Below the pieces are notes generated by a model, which worked only from the letters and a program-made list of their open reading frames with translations, did no database searches and was not told the origin of the DNA. A program made the position numbers and the translations under genes. DNA of 35,260 nucleotides from the NCBI GenBank assembly GCA_029003235.1, contig JAQYBZ010000033.1:1-35260 (forward strand), written 5' to 3'. Origin of the DNA: Bacillota bacterium (GTDB lineage: Bacteria; Bacillota; Clostridia; Oscillospirales; Oscillospiraceae). This document shows positions 15,377-24,069 of this stretch, one piece after another (positions within the stretch are counted from its first letter, which is position 1; every line of letters begins with the position of its first letter).

Positions 15377-16594
15377 ATGCTCCGTTGCGGTTTGCTGGGT
15401 CGGCGGCTGGGTCACAGCTATTCTCCCGCCATTCACGCCATGCTGGGCGACTATGAATACGGTCTGTACGAAAAAGAGCCGGAGGCGCTGGAGGAATTTC
15501 TGCGCCATGGCGGGCTGGACGGCCTGAACGTTACCATTCCCTATAAGAAAACGGTGATGCAGTGGTGCGACGCGCTCTCTGACGAAGCGCTGCGCATCGG
15601 CAGCGTCAATACCCTTACGGTGAAGGACGGGAAAATCACCGGATATAATACCGACTGCGACGGTTTTGCGTGGCTTTTGCAGGCAAGCGGCTTTGACCCG
15701 GCGGGGAAGAAGGCACTGGTGCTGGGCAGCGGCGGCGCGTCTCTGGCGGTACAGGATGTGCTGAGGAATCGCGGCGCGCAGGTGGTGGTTGTCTCCCGCA
15801 CCGGGGAGGACAACTACGGCAATCTGGCGCGGCATCGGGATGCGGCGCTCCTTGTCAATGCCACGCCTGTGGGTATGTATCCCCATACGGGCGTCAGTCC
15901 GGTGGCGGTGGAGGACTTTCCTCAGTGCCGGGCGGTGTTGGATCTGATCTATAACCCGGCCAAAACCCGGCTTCTGCTGGATGCGGAGAAGCTGGGCATC
16001 CCAGCCTTCAACGGCCTGTCCATGCTGGTGGCACAGGCGGCGCGGGCTTCGGCGCTGTTTACGGGCGCGCCTGTCCCGGCGCAGAGAATCGGACAGATCA
16101 CGGAAGCCATCGCCCGACGGGAGAGAAATATCATTCTCATCGGCATGCCGGGCTGCGGCAAGACCTCTGTGGCAAAGGCGCTTGCAGCTCAGACCGGCCG
16201 GGAATTTCTGGACTGCGACGCCTGCCTGGAGCAGGCCGCTGGCAAGTCCATCCCGGAAATTTTTGCCCGGGACGGGGAAGCGGCCTTTCGCCGGCTGGAG
16301 ACTCAAACCCTGCAAAGCCTGTGCTGCCAGTCGGGCAAGGTAATCGCCACCGGGGGCGGCGTCGTGACCCGGCCGGAAAACCGGGACGTCCTGCGCCAGA
16401 ACGGAGTGCTGGTCTTTTTGCAGCGCCCTCTGGAAGAGCTGCAGGTCAGCGGACGCCCCCTGTCGGAGCAAAAGGGCGTGGCCGCGCTGGCGGAGCAGCG
16501 CCTGCCTCTGTACCGGGCGTGGAGCGACTGCGTCGTAGATGTATGCGGCGCCCAGGCCACGGCAAATCTGATTCGGAAGGAGCTGGAGCGATGA
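15377..16594 (+). CDS. aroE/aroK: Fused shikimate dehydrogenase - shikimate kinase (AroE-AroK)
   Basis: One 405-residue protein holds two pathway enzymes. Residues about 1-245 are AroE: LGHSYSPAIHAML, GLNVTIPYKKTVM (catalytic Lys), GYNTDCDGF (catalytic Asp), LVLGSGGASLAVQDVL and NATPVGMYP. Residues about 250-405 are AroK: IILIGMPGCGKTSVAKALA (Walker A), LDCDACLE, FARDGEAAFRRLE and KVIATGGGVV. AroE reduces dehydroshikimate and AroK phosphorylates shikimate, steps that follow each other. No stop or frameshift lies between the parts. The ATG at 15377 follows GGAGGGATGGAGG. Confidence 0.95.
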   Translation: MLRCGLLGRRLGHSYSPAIHAMLGDYEYGLYEKEPEALEEFLRHGGLDGLNVTIPYKKTVMQWCDALSDEALRIGSVNTLTVKDGKITGYNTDCDGFAWLLQASGFDPAGKKALVLGSGGASLAVQDVLRNRGAQVVVVSRTGEDNYGNLARHRDAALLVNATPVGMYPHTGVSPVAVEDFPQCRAVLDLIYNPAKTRLLLDAEKLGIPAFNGLSMLVAQAARASALFTGAPVPAQRIGQITEAIARRERNIILIGMPGCGKTSVAKALAAQTGREFLDCDACLEQAAGKSIPEIFARDGEAAFRRLETQTLQSLCCQSGKVIATGGGVVTRPENRDVLRQNGVLVFLQRPLEELQVSGRPLSEQKGVAALAEQRLPLYRAWSDCVVDVCGAQATANLIRKELER

Positions 16595-17028
16595 ACATCC
16601 TGGTGATCAACGGACCGAATCTGAATCTTCTGGGTGTCCGGGAGCCGGACATTTACGGCAAAAACACCTATGAAGAGCTGGTGGAGCTGATCCGCCGCCA
16701 CTGTCAGGCGCGGGGGATCGGGGTCACCTTTTTCCAGTCCAACCATGAGGGCGCCATTGTAGACGAGATTCAGAGCGCCTACGGAAAGCAGGACGGATTG
16801 GTCATCAACCCCGCAGCCTACACCCACACCAGCATTGCCATCCCCGACGCCATTAAGGCCGTGGGGCTTCCGGCGGTGGAGGTGCATATTTCCGACATCC
16901 AAGCCCGGGAAGCCTACCGCAGCCATTCCTTTGCCTCCGAGGCCTGTATCGCCACCATCTGCGGCAGAGGCTTTCAGGGGTATCTGGATGCCGTCGACCT
17001 GCTGGAAGAACGGCTCAAAACGCAGTGA
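16591..17028 (+). CDS. aroQ: 3-dehydroquinate dehydratase, type II
   Basis: AroQ converts dehydroquinate to dehydroshikimate. The 145-residue protein has the complete type II pattern: INGPNLNLLGVREPDIYG (catalytic Tyr in the flexible loop), FFQSNHEGAIVDEI, VINPAAYTHTSIAIPDAI, VEVHISDIQAREAYRSHS and GRGFQGYLDAV. It starts in the aroE/K stop (ATGA), about 90 codons inside the track ORF. It is the last gene of the operon and completes the pathway. Confidence 0.95.
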   Translation: MNILVINGPNLNLLGVREPDIYGKNTYEELVELIRRHCQARGIGVTFFQSNHEGAIVDEIQSAYGKQDGLVINPAAYTHTSIAIPDAIKAVGLPAVEVHISDIQAREAYRSHSFASEACIATICGRGFQGYLDAVDLLEERLKTQ

Positions 17029-17039
17029 TCTGCCTGACG

Positions 17040-17084
17040 GATCCCCGCCGGAGCCCCTGCAAAAGGGAGGTTTCGGCGGGGATC
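17040..17084 (+). terminator. Long hairpin at the end of the aro operon
   Basis: GATCCCCGCCG (17040-17050) pairs perfectly with CGGCGGGGATC (17074-17084), and further pairs can form inside. No U-run follows, so it may protect the 3' end or work with Rho and not be a classic intrinsic terminator. Confidence 0.5.
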
Positions 17085-17136
17085 GCCGCGCCCTGACGAA
17101 AAACAGAAAAAATATGAAAAAAAGAAGAAAAAATTC

Positions 17137-17165
17137 TTGACATTCACGGCTGCGTGGATTATTAT
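17137..17165 (+). promoter_or_regulatory. SigA promoter of the ribosomal protein operon
   Basis: TTGACA (17137-17142), 17 bases, TATTAT (17160-17165). A purine-rich A-tract lies just upstream (17097-17133), resembling an UP element, as expected for a highly expressed operon. Confidence 0.88.
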
Positions 17166-17171
17166 ATACGA

Positions 17172-17438
17172 GCGCGCGAAATGGATTCCCTGCGCGCAAA
17201 TTGCGATGAAGCAGGAGATTGCGCCGAAAGGCGGTAACTTCTGCGGAGTATGTCCGGTCATCGGGCGGCTGAGAGTATCTGATCCCAGCGTATATCGCTG
17301 AGGCAGGATTCGGCCGGCAAACGTCGGCCATTTTTCTTGCAGCGGAGTGATACGCACGGCAAAGCGGACGGAAAACTCTCGACCGTACCCAGCAAGACAG
17401 AAACACTGAGTACGAATTTTTAGGAGGAAACAGTTACT
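17172..17438 (+). promoter_or_regulatory. Structured rpsJ leader with internal terminator-like hairpin
   Basis: The leader of about 265 bases before rpsJ holds several helices: GCGCGC (17172-17177) with GCGCGC (17192-17197); GCAGGAG (17211-17217) with CTTCTGC (17238-17244), closing an inner CGCC-gaaa-GGCG with a GNRA tetraloop; CAGCG-tatat-CGCTG (17286-17300); and GGCCGGC-aaac-GTCGGCC (17312-17329) followed by ATTTTTCTT, which looks like an intrinsic terminator. No gene is visible in it. AGGAGG before the rpsJ ATG ends the leader. It could be an autoregulatory or attenuator leader of the S10 operon. Confidence 0.6.
17312..17338 (+). terminator. Candidate leader terminator upstream of rpsJ
   Basis: A 7-bp stem with one G-U and an AAAC loop is followed by ATTTTTCTTG. 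It lies about 145 bases after the transcript start and 100 bases before rpsJ, so it can only be conditional. Confidence 0.5.
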
Positions 17439-17750
17439 ATGGCAAACCAGGAAATGATCAGAATACGCCTGAAGGCTTATGATCATCAGCTCATCGACTC
17501 CAGCGCAGAAAAGATCGTGGAAACGGCAAAGCGCAACGGCGCCAGCGTTTCCGGCCCCATCCCTCTTCCCACCAAGAAAGAGGTCGTTACCATTCTCCGT
17601 GCTGTTCACAAGTACAAGGATTCCCGTGAGCAGTTCGAGCGCAGAACCCATAAGAGACTGATCGATATTCTCAACCCCAACCAGAAGACCGTGGAGGCGC
17701 TCATGTCTCTGGATCTTCCCGCAGGCGTTGAGATTGAGATAAAGCTGTAA
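17439..17750 (+). CDS. rpsJ: 30S ribosomal protein S10
   Basis: The 103-residue protein carries [21 protein letters not shown] at the N-terminus and [39 protein letters not shown], the S10 signature. S10 is in the 30S head and, as NusE, in antitermination complexes. AGGAGG precedes the ATG. It heads the S10-spc-alpha cluster. Confidence 0.98.
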   Translation: MANQEMIRIRLKAYDHQLIDSSAEKIVETAKRNGASVSGPIPLPTKKEVVTILRAVHKYKDSREQFERRTHKRLIDILNPNQKTVEALMSLDLPAGVEIEIKL

Positions 17751-17773
17751 TACATTATTAAATATTGCAGCGT

Positions 17774-17850
17774 ACCCGCCGCAGTCCGTCATCAGGATGG
17801 ACGGGTCAAGTTGACAGACCTCCGGTTGCCCAATGACCGCGTATGTCAAC
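17774..17850 (+). promoter_or_regulatory. Structured spacer before rplC
   Basis: The 126-base rpsJ-rplC spacer, long for this operon, has GTTGACA (17810-17816) pairing with TGTCAAC (17844-17850) around an inner CGGT/ACCG helix. Before it, CCGTC/GACGG (17786-17790/17800-17804) and ACCCG/CGGGT (17774-17778/17802-17806) exclude each other. It may be a protein-binding or processing site; no -10/-35 pair is convincing. Confidence 0.4.
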
Positions 17851-17876
17851 CAATAACCTAAAAAGGAGTAAAAAAC

Positions 17877-18599
17877 ATGCAGAAAGCAATCATCGGCAAG
17901 AAAGTGGGCATGACCCAGATCTTCGATGAAGCTGGCCACGCGATCCCTGTTACGGTCATCGAAGCAGGACCCTGCGTCGTCACGCAGAAGAAGACAATGG
18001 AAAACGACGGCTATGTTTCCGTGCAGTTGGGCTATGAGGACGTCAAAGAGTCCAAGCTGTCCAAGCCGGAGGCCGGCCATCTGAAGAAGGCAGGCACTGC
18101 CTTCAAAAGACACCTGAAAGAATTCAAGCTGGAAAAAGCGGCCGACATGAACGTAGGCGACGAGATCAAGGCGGATGTGTTCGCCAGCGGCGACCATGTG
18201 GACGTCACCGGCATCTCCAAAGGCCATGGCTATCAGGGCGTTATCAAGAGATGGGGCGCACAGCGCACGCCCACCAGCCACGGCGGCGGCCCGGTTCATC
18301 GCCATGCCGGCTCCATGGGCTCCTGCTCCGATCCCTCCCGTATCTTCAAGGGCAAGATCGGCGCCGGCCAGATGGGCGTTGAGCAGTGCACCGTTCAGAA
18401 TCTCGACGTGGTTAAGGTCGACGCTGACCTGAACATGATCGTGGTTCGCGGCGCCATCCCCGGCCCCAAGGGCGGTATCGTCTACATCAAGAACACGGTC
18501 AAGACGATCCATGTCGCCAAGGGCGAGGCTGGCATCAGCAACAACCCGCAGAAGGCTTCCGCCCGTGTCAACCCGCAGAAGGCTTCCGCAAGAGGCTAA
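17877..18599 (+). CDS. rplC: 50S ribosomal protein L3
   Basis: L3 nucleates 50S assembly and reaches the peptidyl-transferase centre. The protein has [23 protein letters not shown] at the start, and [19 protein letters not shown]-type [15 protein letters not shown] and GKIGAGQMG in the centre. At 240 residues it is about 30 longer than Bacillus L3. The excess lies at the C-terminus, where NPQKASAR occurs twice in a row, encoded by an exact 21-base DNA repeat. GGAG precedes the ATG. Confidence 0.97.
   Translation: MQKAIIGKKVGMTQIFDEAGHAIPVTVIEAGPCVVTQKKTMENDGYVSVQLGYEDVKESKLSKPEAGHLKKAGTAFKRHLKEFKLEKAADMNVGDEIKADVFASGDHVDVTGISKGHGYQGVIKRWGAQRTPTSHGGGPVHRHAGSMGSCSDPSRIFKGKIGAGQMGVEQCTVQNLDVVKVDADLNMIVVRGAIPGPKGGIVYIKNTVKTIHVAKGEAGISNNPQKASARVNPQKASARG
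18542..18589 (+). repeat. Tandem 27-base repeat at the 3' end of rplC
   Basis: The 21-base block beginning CAACCCGCAGAAGGCTTCCG occurs at 18542 and again at 18569, period 27, in frame. It adds a second copy of a basic 9-residue unit to L3. Confidence 0.9.
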
Positions 18600-18618
18600 G
18601 GAAAGGAGAGCTTGAATC

Positions 18619-19239
18619 ATGAAAACCAATGTTTATGATATGACCGGCAAGCAGGTCGGCGAGGTTGAGCTTTCCGAATCCATTTTCGGCATCGAGCCCA
18701 ACGTTTCCGTCATGCACGACGTAGTCAAGAATCACCTGGCCAACTGCCGTCAGGGCACCCAGAGCGCACTGACCAGAGCCGAGGTCTCCGGCGGCGGCAG
18801 AAAGCCCTGGAGACAGAAGGGCACCGGCCACGCCCGTCAGGGCAGCACCCGGGCTCCCCAGTGGACCCACGGCGGCATCGTCTTCGCTCCCAAGCCCAGA
18901 GATTACAGCTACACCCTCAACAAGAAGGTGCGCAGACTGGCGCTCAAGAGCGCGCTGAGCGCGAAGGCAGCCGACGAAAACATCATCGTCATCGACTCCA
19001 TCAAGATGGACGAGATCAAGACCAAGACCTTTAAGGCTTTCCTTGACGCTGTCAAGGTTGACCGCAAGGCGCTGGTCGTCACTGCAGAAGCTGACGAGCT
19101 GGTTGTCAAGAGCGCCCGGAACATTCCCGGCGTCAAGACCACCTTTGCAAACCTCATCAACGTTTACGACATCCTCAATGCGGACAAGTTTGTGGTTGAT
19201 AAGGCAGCTCTTGCAAAGATCGAGGAGGTATTCGCATAA
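18619..19239 (+). CDS. rplD: 50S ribosomal protein L4
   Basis: The 206-residue protein shows the L4 signature GGGRKPWRQKGTGHARQGS and APQWTHGGIVFAPKPRDY, the loop that lines the exit tunnel. In E. coli L4 represses the S10 operon through its leader; here the structured rpsJ leader makes a similar role possible but unproved. Its stop overlaps rplW by one base. Confidence 0.97.
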   Translation: MKTNVYDMTGKQVGEVELSESIFGIEPNVSVMHDVVKNHLANCRQGTQSALTRAEVSGGGRKPWRQKGTGHARQGSTRAPQWTHGGIVFAPKPRDYSYTLNKKVRRLALKSALSAKAADENIIVIDSIKMDEIKTKTFKAFLDAVKVDRKALVVTAEADELVVKSARNIPGVKTTFANLINVYDILNADKFVVDKAALAKIEEVFA

Positions 19240-19535
19240 TGAAGAGTGCATACGATATCATCCTGAAGCCTGTCATCACCGAACAGTCCATGGAAGCGGC
19301 GGACGCCAAGAAGTACGTCTTCTTTGTGGACGTCAACGCCAAGAAGCCTGAAATCAAGGCTGCTGTGGAGGAAATCTTCGGCGTGCAGGTCGAGAAGGTC
19401 AACACCCTTCGCATGGAAGGCAAGAAGAAGCGCCAGGGCGCATATCCCCAGGGCCGCAGAGCCTCCTACAAGAAGGCAATGGTCAAGCTGACCGCAGATT
19501 CCAAGGCCATCGAGTTCTTCGAAGGTATGGTCTAA
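19239..19535 (+). CDS. rplW: 50S ribosomal protein L23
   Basis: The 98-residue protein has the L23 pattern SAYDIILKPVITEQSMEA, KYVFFVDVNAKKPEIKAAVEEIFGV and VNTLRMEGKKKRQG. L23 sits at the tunnel exit and docks trigger factor and SRP. The ATG overlaps the rplD stop (TAATG), so translation is coupled. Confidence 0.97.
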   Translation: MKSAYDIILKPVITEQSMEAADAKKYVFFVDVNAKKPEIKAAVEEIFGVQVEKVNTLRMEGKKKRQGAYPQGRRASYKKAMVKLTADSKAIEFFEGMV

Positions 19536-19565
19536 TTCAAATCTCAAAAAGGAGCGTAACGCGAA

Positions 19566-20402
19566 ATGGCAATTAAGACTTTTAAGCCTTATACCCCCGC
19601 CAGAAGAAACATGACTGTTTCCGCTTTCGAGGGTGTGGATAAGAAGGCAAAACCCGAACGCGGCCTGGTTGAGACTCTGAAGAAGAACTCCGGCCGCAAC
19701 AGCTACGGCAGAATCACCGTCCGTCATCGCGGCGGCGGCAACAAGCGCAAGTTCAGAATCATCGACTTCAGACGCGACAAGCTGGATATGCCGGCCACCG
19801 TCCTGCGTCTTGAGTATGATCCCATGCGCAGCGCTTATATCGCGCTGGTGGAATACGAAGACGGCGAGCACAGATACATTCTGGCGCCTGTCGGCCTGAA
19901 GGCCGGCGACAAGGTCGTCTCCTCCGCCACTGCGGATATCAAGCCGGGCAACTGCCTGCCCATCGCCAACATCCCCGTTGGTACCATCATTCACAACATC
20001 GAGCTTCAGCCCGGCCGCGGCGCACAGCTTGTCCGTTCCGCCGGTGCCGCTGCACAGCTCATGGCCAAGGAGACGGAGCTGGCTCAGGTCAGAATGCCCT
20101 CTGGCGAGTTCCGCTATGTGCGTCTGAACTGCAAGGCCAGCATTGGTCAGGTCGGCAACGTGGACCACTCCAACATCCATCTGGGCAAGGCCGGTCGTGT
20201 CCGCCACATGGGCATCCGTCCCACGGTTCGCGGCTCTGTCATGAACCCCAATGACCACCCCCACGGCGGCGGCGAAGGCCGCGCACCCGTTGGCCGTCCC
20301 GGCCCCGTCACTCCCTGGGGCAAGCCTGCTATGGGTTATAAGACGCGCAAGAAGAAGAACCCCACCAACAAGTTCATCATCAAGCGCAGAAACGGCAAGT
20401 AA
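19566..20402 (+). CDS. rplB: 50S ribosomal protein L2
   Basis: At 278 residues it is a normal L2, with [39 protein letters not shown] and the highly conserved [13 protein letters not shown] holding the functionally important His, followed by a basic tail ([17 protein letters not shown]). L2 is essential for subunit joining and peptidyl transfer. GGAG precedes the ATG. Confidence 0.98.
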   Translation: MAIKTFKPYTPARRNMTVSAFEGVDKKAKPERGLVETLKKNSGRNSYGRITVRHRGGGNKRKFRIIDFRRDKLDMPATVLRLEYDPMRSAYIALVEYEDGEHRYILAPVGLKAGDKVVSSATADIKPGNCLPIANIPVGTIIHNIELQPGRGAQLVRSAGAAAQLMAKETELAQVRMPSGEFRYVRLNCKASIGQVGNVDHSNIHLGKAGRVRHMGIRPTVRGSVMNPNDHPHGGGEGRAPVGRPGPVTPWGKPAMGYKTRKKKNPTNKFIIKRRNGK

Positions 20403-20416
20403 GGAGGAAATGAAAT

Positions 20417-20692
20417 ATGAGCAGAAGCATTAAGAAAGGCCCCTTTGTTGCTCCCGAGCTGATGAAGCGCGTTGAAGAGCTGAACAAGACCGGCGAAAAG
20501 AAGGTTCTTAAGACCTGGTCCAGAGCCTCCACCATTTTCCCCTCCTTCGTTGGCCACACGTTCGCAGTGCATGACGGCCGCAAGCATGTTCCCGTCTATG
20601 TGACTGAGGATATGGTTGGTCATAAGCTGGGCGAGTTCGTCCCCACCAGAACCTTCCGGGGTCACTCCGGCAGCAAGACCGCTAACGCGTAA
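20417..20692 (+). CDS. rpsS: 30S ribosomal protein S19
   Basis: The 91-residue protein has [10 protein letters not shown] at the start, then [42 protein letters not shown] and TRTFRGH, all S19 landmarks. It binds the 30S head with S13. AAGGAGG lies before the ATG. Confidence 0.98.
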   Translation: MSRSIKKGPFVAPELMKRVEELNKTGEKKVLKTWSRASTIFPSFVGHTFAVHDGRKHVPVYVTEDMVGHKLGEFVPTRTFRGHSGSKTANA

Positions 20693-20709
20693 TAGGAGGA
20701 GAGATAACA

Positions 20710-21045
20710 ATGGAAGCAAGAGCATATTTGAAGTATCTGCGTATCTCCCCCCGCAAGGTGAAGATCCTTTGCGATCTGATTCGCGGCAAGGATGCAGAAA
20801 CCGCATGTGCATATATTGAGCAGACCCCCAAGGCAGCCTCCGAGCCCGTGCTCAAGCTCCTCAAGAGCGCCATGGCAAATGCGGAAACGAACCATCATAT
20901 GGACAGAGACAAGCTGTACGTTTCCACCGCAGTTGCCGATCCGGGCCCCACGCTGAAGCGCGGCATGCCCAGAGCACGGGGCAGATACAATCGCATTCTT
21001 AAGAGAACCACGCACCTCACCATCGGCGTGAGCGAGCGGGACTAA
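20710..21045 (+). CDS. rplV: 50S ribosomal protein L22
   Basis: The 111-residue protein has [20 protein letters not shown] near the start and the tunnel hairpin segment [27 protein letters not shown] at the end. L22 lines the exit tunnel next to L4. AGGAGG precedes the ATG. Confidence 0.98.
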   Translation: MEARAYLKYLRISPRKVKILCDLIRGKDAETACAYIEQTPKAASEPVLKLLKSAMANAETNHHMDRDKLYVSTAVADPGPTLKRGMPRARGRYNRILKRTTHLTIGVSERD

Positions 21046-21058
21046 GCAGGAGGTTACT

Positions 21059-21886
21059 ATGGGACAGAAAGTTAATCCCCATGGATTGCGCGTTGGCGTG
21101 ATCAAGGATTGGGACTCTCGTTGGTATGCCCGTGAGGATAAGGTTGGCGATCTGGTCGTCGAGGATTACAACATCAGAAAGTACCTCAAGTCCAGCCTGT
21201 ATTCCGCCGGCATCGCCAAGATCGAGATTGAAAGAGACAACGCAAAGGTCAAGATCAACATCCACTGCTCCCGTCCCGGTGTTGTCATCGGCAAGGGCGG
21301 CACGGAGATCGAAAAGCTGCGCCAGAAGGTGCAGCAGATGATTGGCAAGAACGTGGTGCTCAACATCGTTGAGATCCGCAGCCCGGACCTCAATGCACAG
21401 CTTGTGGCTGAGAACATTGCCGCCCAGTTGGAGAAGAGAATCTCCTTCCGCCGCGCAATGAAGCAGGCCATGCAGAGAGCCACCAGACTGGGCGCAAAGG
21501 GCATCAAGTGCTCCTGCGGCGGCCGTCTGGGCGGCGCGGAAATCGCAAGAAGCGAGTCCTATCATGAGGGCACCATCCCCCTGCAGACCCTCCGCGCAGA
21601 CATCGACTACGGCTTTGCCGAGGCCAATACCACCTACGGCAAGATCGGCTGCAAGGTCTGGATCTATAAGGGCGAAGTTCTCAACACCACCCTGCGCGCG
21701 GCAAATCCGGAGCCCGTCAAGCGTGAGCGCAGAGACGGCGACCGCAGAGGCCGCAGACCCTACGGCGACCGCAGAGACGGCGGCAGACCGTACAACGGCG
21801 AGCGCAGATCTTACAACAACGGCGAACGCAGACCCTATAACGGTGAACGCAAGCCGTTCAACCGTCAGGAAGGAGGCAACCGCTGA
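21059..21886 (+). CDS. rpsC: 30S ribosomal protein S3 with long Arg-rich C-terminal tail
   Basis: Residues 1 to about 220 are a full S3: [23 protein letters not shown], the KH-domain [15 protein letters not shown], and [13 protein letters not shown]-type [17 protein letters not shown]3 forms the mRNA entry site. The protein is 275 residues, about 55 longer than Bacillus S3; the extra part is a low-complexity tail rich in Arg, Asp, Gly and Tyr with YNGERR-like repeats ([20 protein letters not shown]). The tail is likely disordered and RNA-binding. Its TGA overlaps the rplP ATG. Confidence 0.97.
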   Translation: MGQKVNPHGLRVGVIKDWDSRWYAREDKVGDLVVEDYNIRKYLKSSLYSAGIAKIEIERDNAKVKINIHCSRPGVVIGKGGTEIEKLRQKVQQMIGKNVVLNIVEIRSPDLNAQLVAENIAAQLEKRISFRRAMKQAMQRATRLGAKGIKCSCGGRLGGAEIARSESYHEGTIPLQTLRADIDYGFAEANTTYGKIGCKVWIYKGEVLNTTLRAANPEPVKRERRDGDRRGRRPYGDRRDGGRPYNGERRSYNNGERRPYNGERKPFNRQEGGNR

Positions 21887-22320
21887 TGTTAATGCCGAAA
21901 AGAACCAAGTACCGCAAGGTGCAGCGCGGCCGTATGCGCGGCGCAGCCACCCGCGGCAATAAGGTCTCCTATGGTGAATGGGGCATCCAGGCGCAGGAGC
22001 CTGGCTGGATCACCGGCAACCAGATCGAGGCTGCCCGTGTCGCCATGACCCGTTATACCAAGCGTGGCGGCAAAGTTTGGATCAAGATCTTCCCCGACAA
22101 GCCTGTTTCCAAGAAGGCGCTTGGCGTTCGTATGGGTTCCGGCAAGGGCGCGCCCGAATACTGGGTCGCTGTTGTGAAGAACCAGAAGGTCATGTTTGAG
22201 ATCGGCGGCGTTTCCGACGAGGATGCCCGTGAGGCACTCCGTCTGGCACAGCACAAGCTGCCCATCCGGACCAAGATCGTCAAGAAGGAAGACGCAGAAA
22301 CTGAGATTGGTGGTGAATAA
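21886..22320 (+). CDS. rplP: 50S ribosomal protein L16
   Basis: The 144-residue protein begins [19 protein letters not shown] and has the L16 blocks [22 protein letters not shown] and [20 protein letters not shown]16 organises the A-site tRNA contact and central protuberance. The start at 21886 has AGGAGG at the proper distance; the ATG two codons later is the usual family start but lies farther away. Confidence 0.97.
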   Translation: MLMPKRTKYRKVQRGRMRGAATRGNKVSYGEWGIQAQEPGWITGNQIEAARVAMTRYTKRGGKVWIKIFPDKPVSKKALGVRMGSGKGAPEYWVAVVKNQKVMFEIGGVSDEDAREALRLAQHKLPIRTKIVKKEDAETEIGGE

Positions 22321-22321
22321 G

Positions 22322-22516
22322 ATGAAGGCAAAAGAGTTAAGAGATATGACCACCGCTGAGCTGGAAGCTAAGCTCGCCGATCTGAAGAAGGATCTGTTCT
22401 TCCTGCGGATGCAGCATGCAACCAATCAGCTTGACAACCCCAACAAGATCAACGTTGTCAAAAAGGATATTGCCCGCATCAAAACAATTATTCGTGAGAA
22501 AGAGACCGCAATCTGA
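22322..22516 (+). CDS. rpmC: 50S ribosomal protein L29
   Basis: The real gene is the C-terminal 64 residues of the track ORF, from the ATG at 22322: MKAKELRDMTTAELEAKLADLKKDLFFLRMQHAT, typical two-helix L29. It starts one base after the rplP stop with a weak site (GGTGG), so it is probably translated by coupling. It binds near the tunnel exit. Confidence 0.96.
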   Translation: MKAKELRDMTTAELEAKLADLKKDLFFLRMQHATNQLDNPNKINVVKKDIARIKTIIREKETAI

Positions 22517-22530
22517 GGAGGTAAAGCAAA

Positions 22531-22794
22531 ATGAGTGAAAATACAAGAGCTTTCCGCAAAACCAGGGTTGGCCGGGTCGTCTCCGATAAGATGGACAAGA
22601 CCATCGTGGTTGCTGTGGAAGATAGCGTCCAGCATCCGCTGTACAATAAGATCATCAAGAGAACTTACAAGCTCAAGGCTCATGACGAGAAGAACGAGTG
22701 CGGCGTAGGCGACACCGTCAAGGTCATGGAGACCCGCCCCCTGTCCAAGGACAAGAGATGGAGACTTGTAGAGATCATCGAAAAGGCTAAGTAA
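22531..22794 (+). CDS. rpsQ: 30S ribosomal protein S17
   Basis: The 87-residue protein shows [50 protein letters not shown] and [14 protein letters not shown], the S17 OB-fold signature. It is an early 16S rRNA binder. Its stop is followed directly by the AGGAGG of rplN. Confidence 0.98.
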   Translation: MSENTRAFRKTRVGRVVSDKMDKTIVVAVEDSVQHPLYNKIIKRTYKLKAHDEKNECGVGDTVKVMETRPLSKDKRWRLVEIIEKAK

Positions 22795-22808
22795 GGAGGT
22801 CGACAACA

Positions 22809-23177
22809 TTGATTCAGGCTGAAACTTATCTGAAGGTTGCCGACAATACCGGCGCCAAGGAAATCAAGACCATTCGTGTCCTGGGCGGCTCCAAGCGCAA
22901 GTTCGGCAACATCGGCGACGTGGTCGTCGCGTCCGTGCGCAAGGCTGCTCCCGGCGGCACAGTGAAGAAGGGCGACGTCGTCCGCGCGGTGATCGTCCGC
23001 ACGGCCAAGGGCACCCGTCGTGCAGACGGCACCTACGTCCGTTTCGACGAGAACGCTGCCGTCATTATCAAGGATGACAAGAGCCCCAGCGGTACCCGTA
23101 TTTTTGGGCCGGTTGCCAGAGAGCTTCGTGACAAGGGCTTCATGAAGATCTGCAGCCTGGCTCCCGAAACTGTTTAA
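22809..23177 (+). CDS. rplN: 50S ribosomal protein L14 (TTG start)
   Basis: The 122-residue protein matches L14 throughout: [57 protein letters not shown] and [13 protein letters not shown]. The start codon is TTG at 22809, with AGGAGG 8 bases upstream and no ATG alternative that keeps the universal MIQ N-terminus. L14 contacts 16S rRNA in bridge B5/B8. Confidence 0.97.
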   Translation: MIQAETYLKVADNTGAKEIKTIRVLGGSKRKFGNIGDVVVASVRKAAPGGTVKKGDVVRAVIVRTAKGTRRADGTYVRFDENAAVIIKDDKSPSGTRIFGPVARELRDKGFMKICSLAPETV

Positions 23178-23190
23178 TAGGGGGACCAAA

Positions 23191-23499
23191 ATGAACATTA
23201 AGAAAAACGATACTGTGGTTGTCCTGTCCGGCAAGGATAAGGGCAAGAAGGGCAAGGTCAAAACTGCCATGCCCAAGGAAAACAAGCTCATCGTGGAAGG
23301 CGTCAACATGGCTACCTGCCATGTCAAGCCCCGCAAGCAGGGTGAAGAAGGCGGCATCATCCGCAAGGAGATCCCCATTCGTGCAGACAAGGTCATGCTG
23401 GTCTGCCCCAAGTGCGGCAAGCCCACCCGTGTTGGCCACAAGCTTCTTGAAAACGGCGACAAGGTTCGCGCCTGCAAGAAGTGCGGCGAAATCATGTAA
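23191..23499 (+). CDS. rplX: 50S ribosomal protein L24
   Basis: The 102-residue protein has the KOW motif [19 protein letters not shown] and [21 protein letters not shown]. The C-terminal half holds CPKC and CKKC pairs, a zinc-ribbon form as in Bacillus L24. L24 starts 50S assembly. The site before the ATG is GGGGG. Confidence 0.97.
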   Translation: MNIKKNDTVVVLSGKDKGKKGKVKTAMPKENKLIVEGVNMATCHVKPRKQGEEGGIIRKEIPIRADKVMLVCPKCGKPTRVGHKLLENGDKVRACKKCGEIM

Positions 23500-23513
23500 G
23501 GAGGAGACGAAAG

Positions 23514-24053
23514 ATGCCTAGACTGAAAACCAAGTATAATGACGAAATCGCTCCTGCTCTCATGAAGAAGTTCCAGTACAAGAGCGTCATGCAGATCCCC
23601 AGACTGGACAAGGTCATTGTCAACGTGGGCTGCGGCGAGTCCAAGGGCAACGCCAAGGAGATCGAGGCCATCTGTTCCCAGATCGCCCAGATCACCGGCC
23701 AGAAGCCCGTTGTCACCAAGGCACGCAAGTCTGTTGCAAACTTCCATGTGCGTGAAGGCGAGGACGTGGGCGTGAAGGTCACCCTGCGCGGCGACAAGAT
23801 GTGGGAGTTCCTGGACAAGTTCTTCAGCGTTGCGCTGCCCCGTGTCCGCGACTTCCGCGGCATCAACCCCAACTCCTTCGACGGCCGCGGCAACTATGCC
23901 CTGGGCCTGAAGGAACAGCTCATCTTCCCTGAGATCGAGTACGACAAGGTGGACAAGATCCGCGGCATGAACATCTGCATCTGCACCACCGCCAACACCG
24001 ACGAAGAAGCGAAAGAGCTGCTGACCCTCATTGGCGCTCCGTTCTACGCTTAA
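23514..24053 (+). CDS. rplE: 50S ribosomal protein L5
   Basis: The 179-residue L5 starts at the ATG at 23514 ([12 protein letters not shown]), 11 codons inside the track ORF, after AGGAGG. Landmarks are [40 protein letters not shown] and [29 protein letters not shown]. It binds 5S rRNA. Confidence 0.98.
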   Translation: MPRLKTKYNDEIAPALMKKFQYKSVMQIPRLDKVIVNVGCGESKGNAKEIEAICSQIAQITGQKPVVTKARKSVANFHVREGEDVGVKVTLRGDKMWEFLDKFFSVALPRVRDFRGINPNSFDGRGNYALGLKEQLIFPEIEYDKVDKIRGMNICICTTANTDEEAKELLTLIGAPFYA

Positions 24054-24069
24054 GCAGGAGGAAGATACT

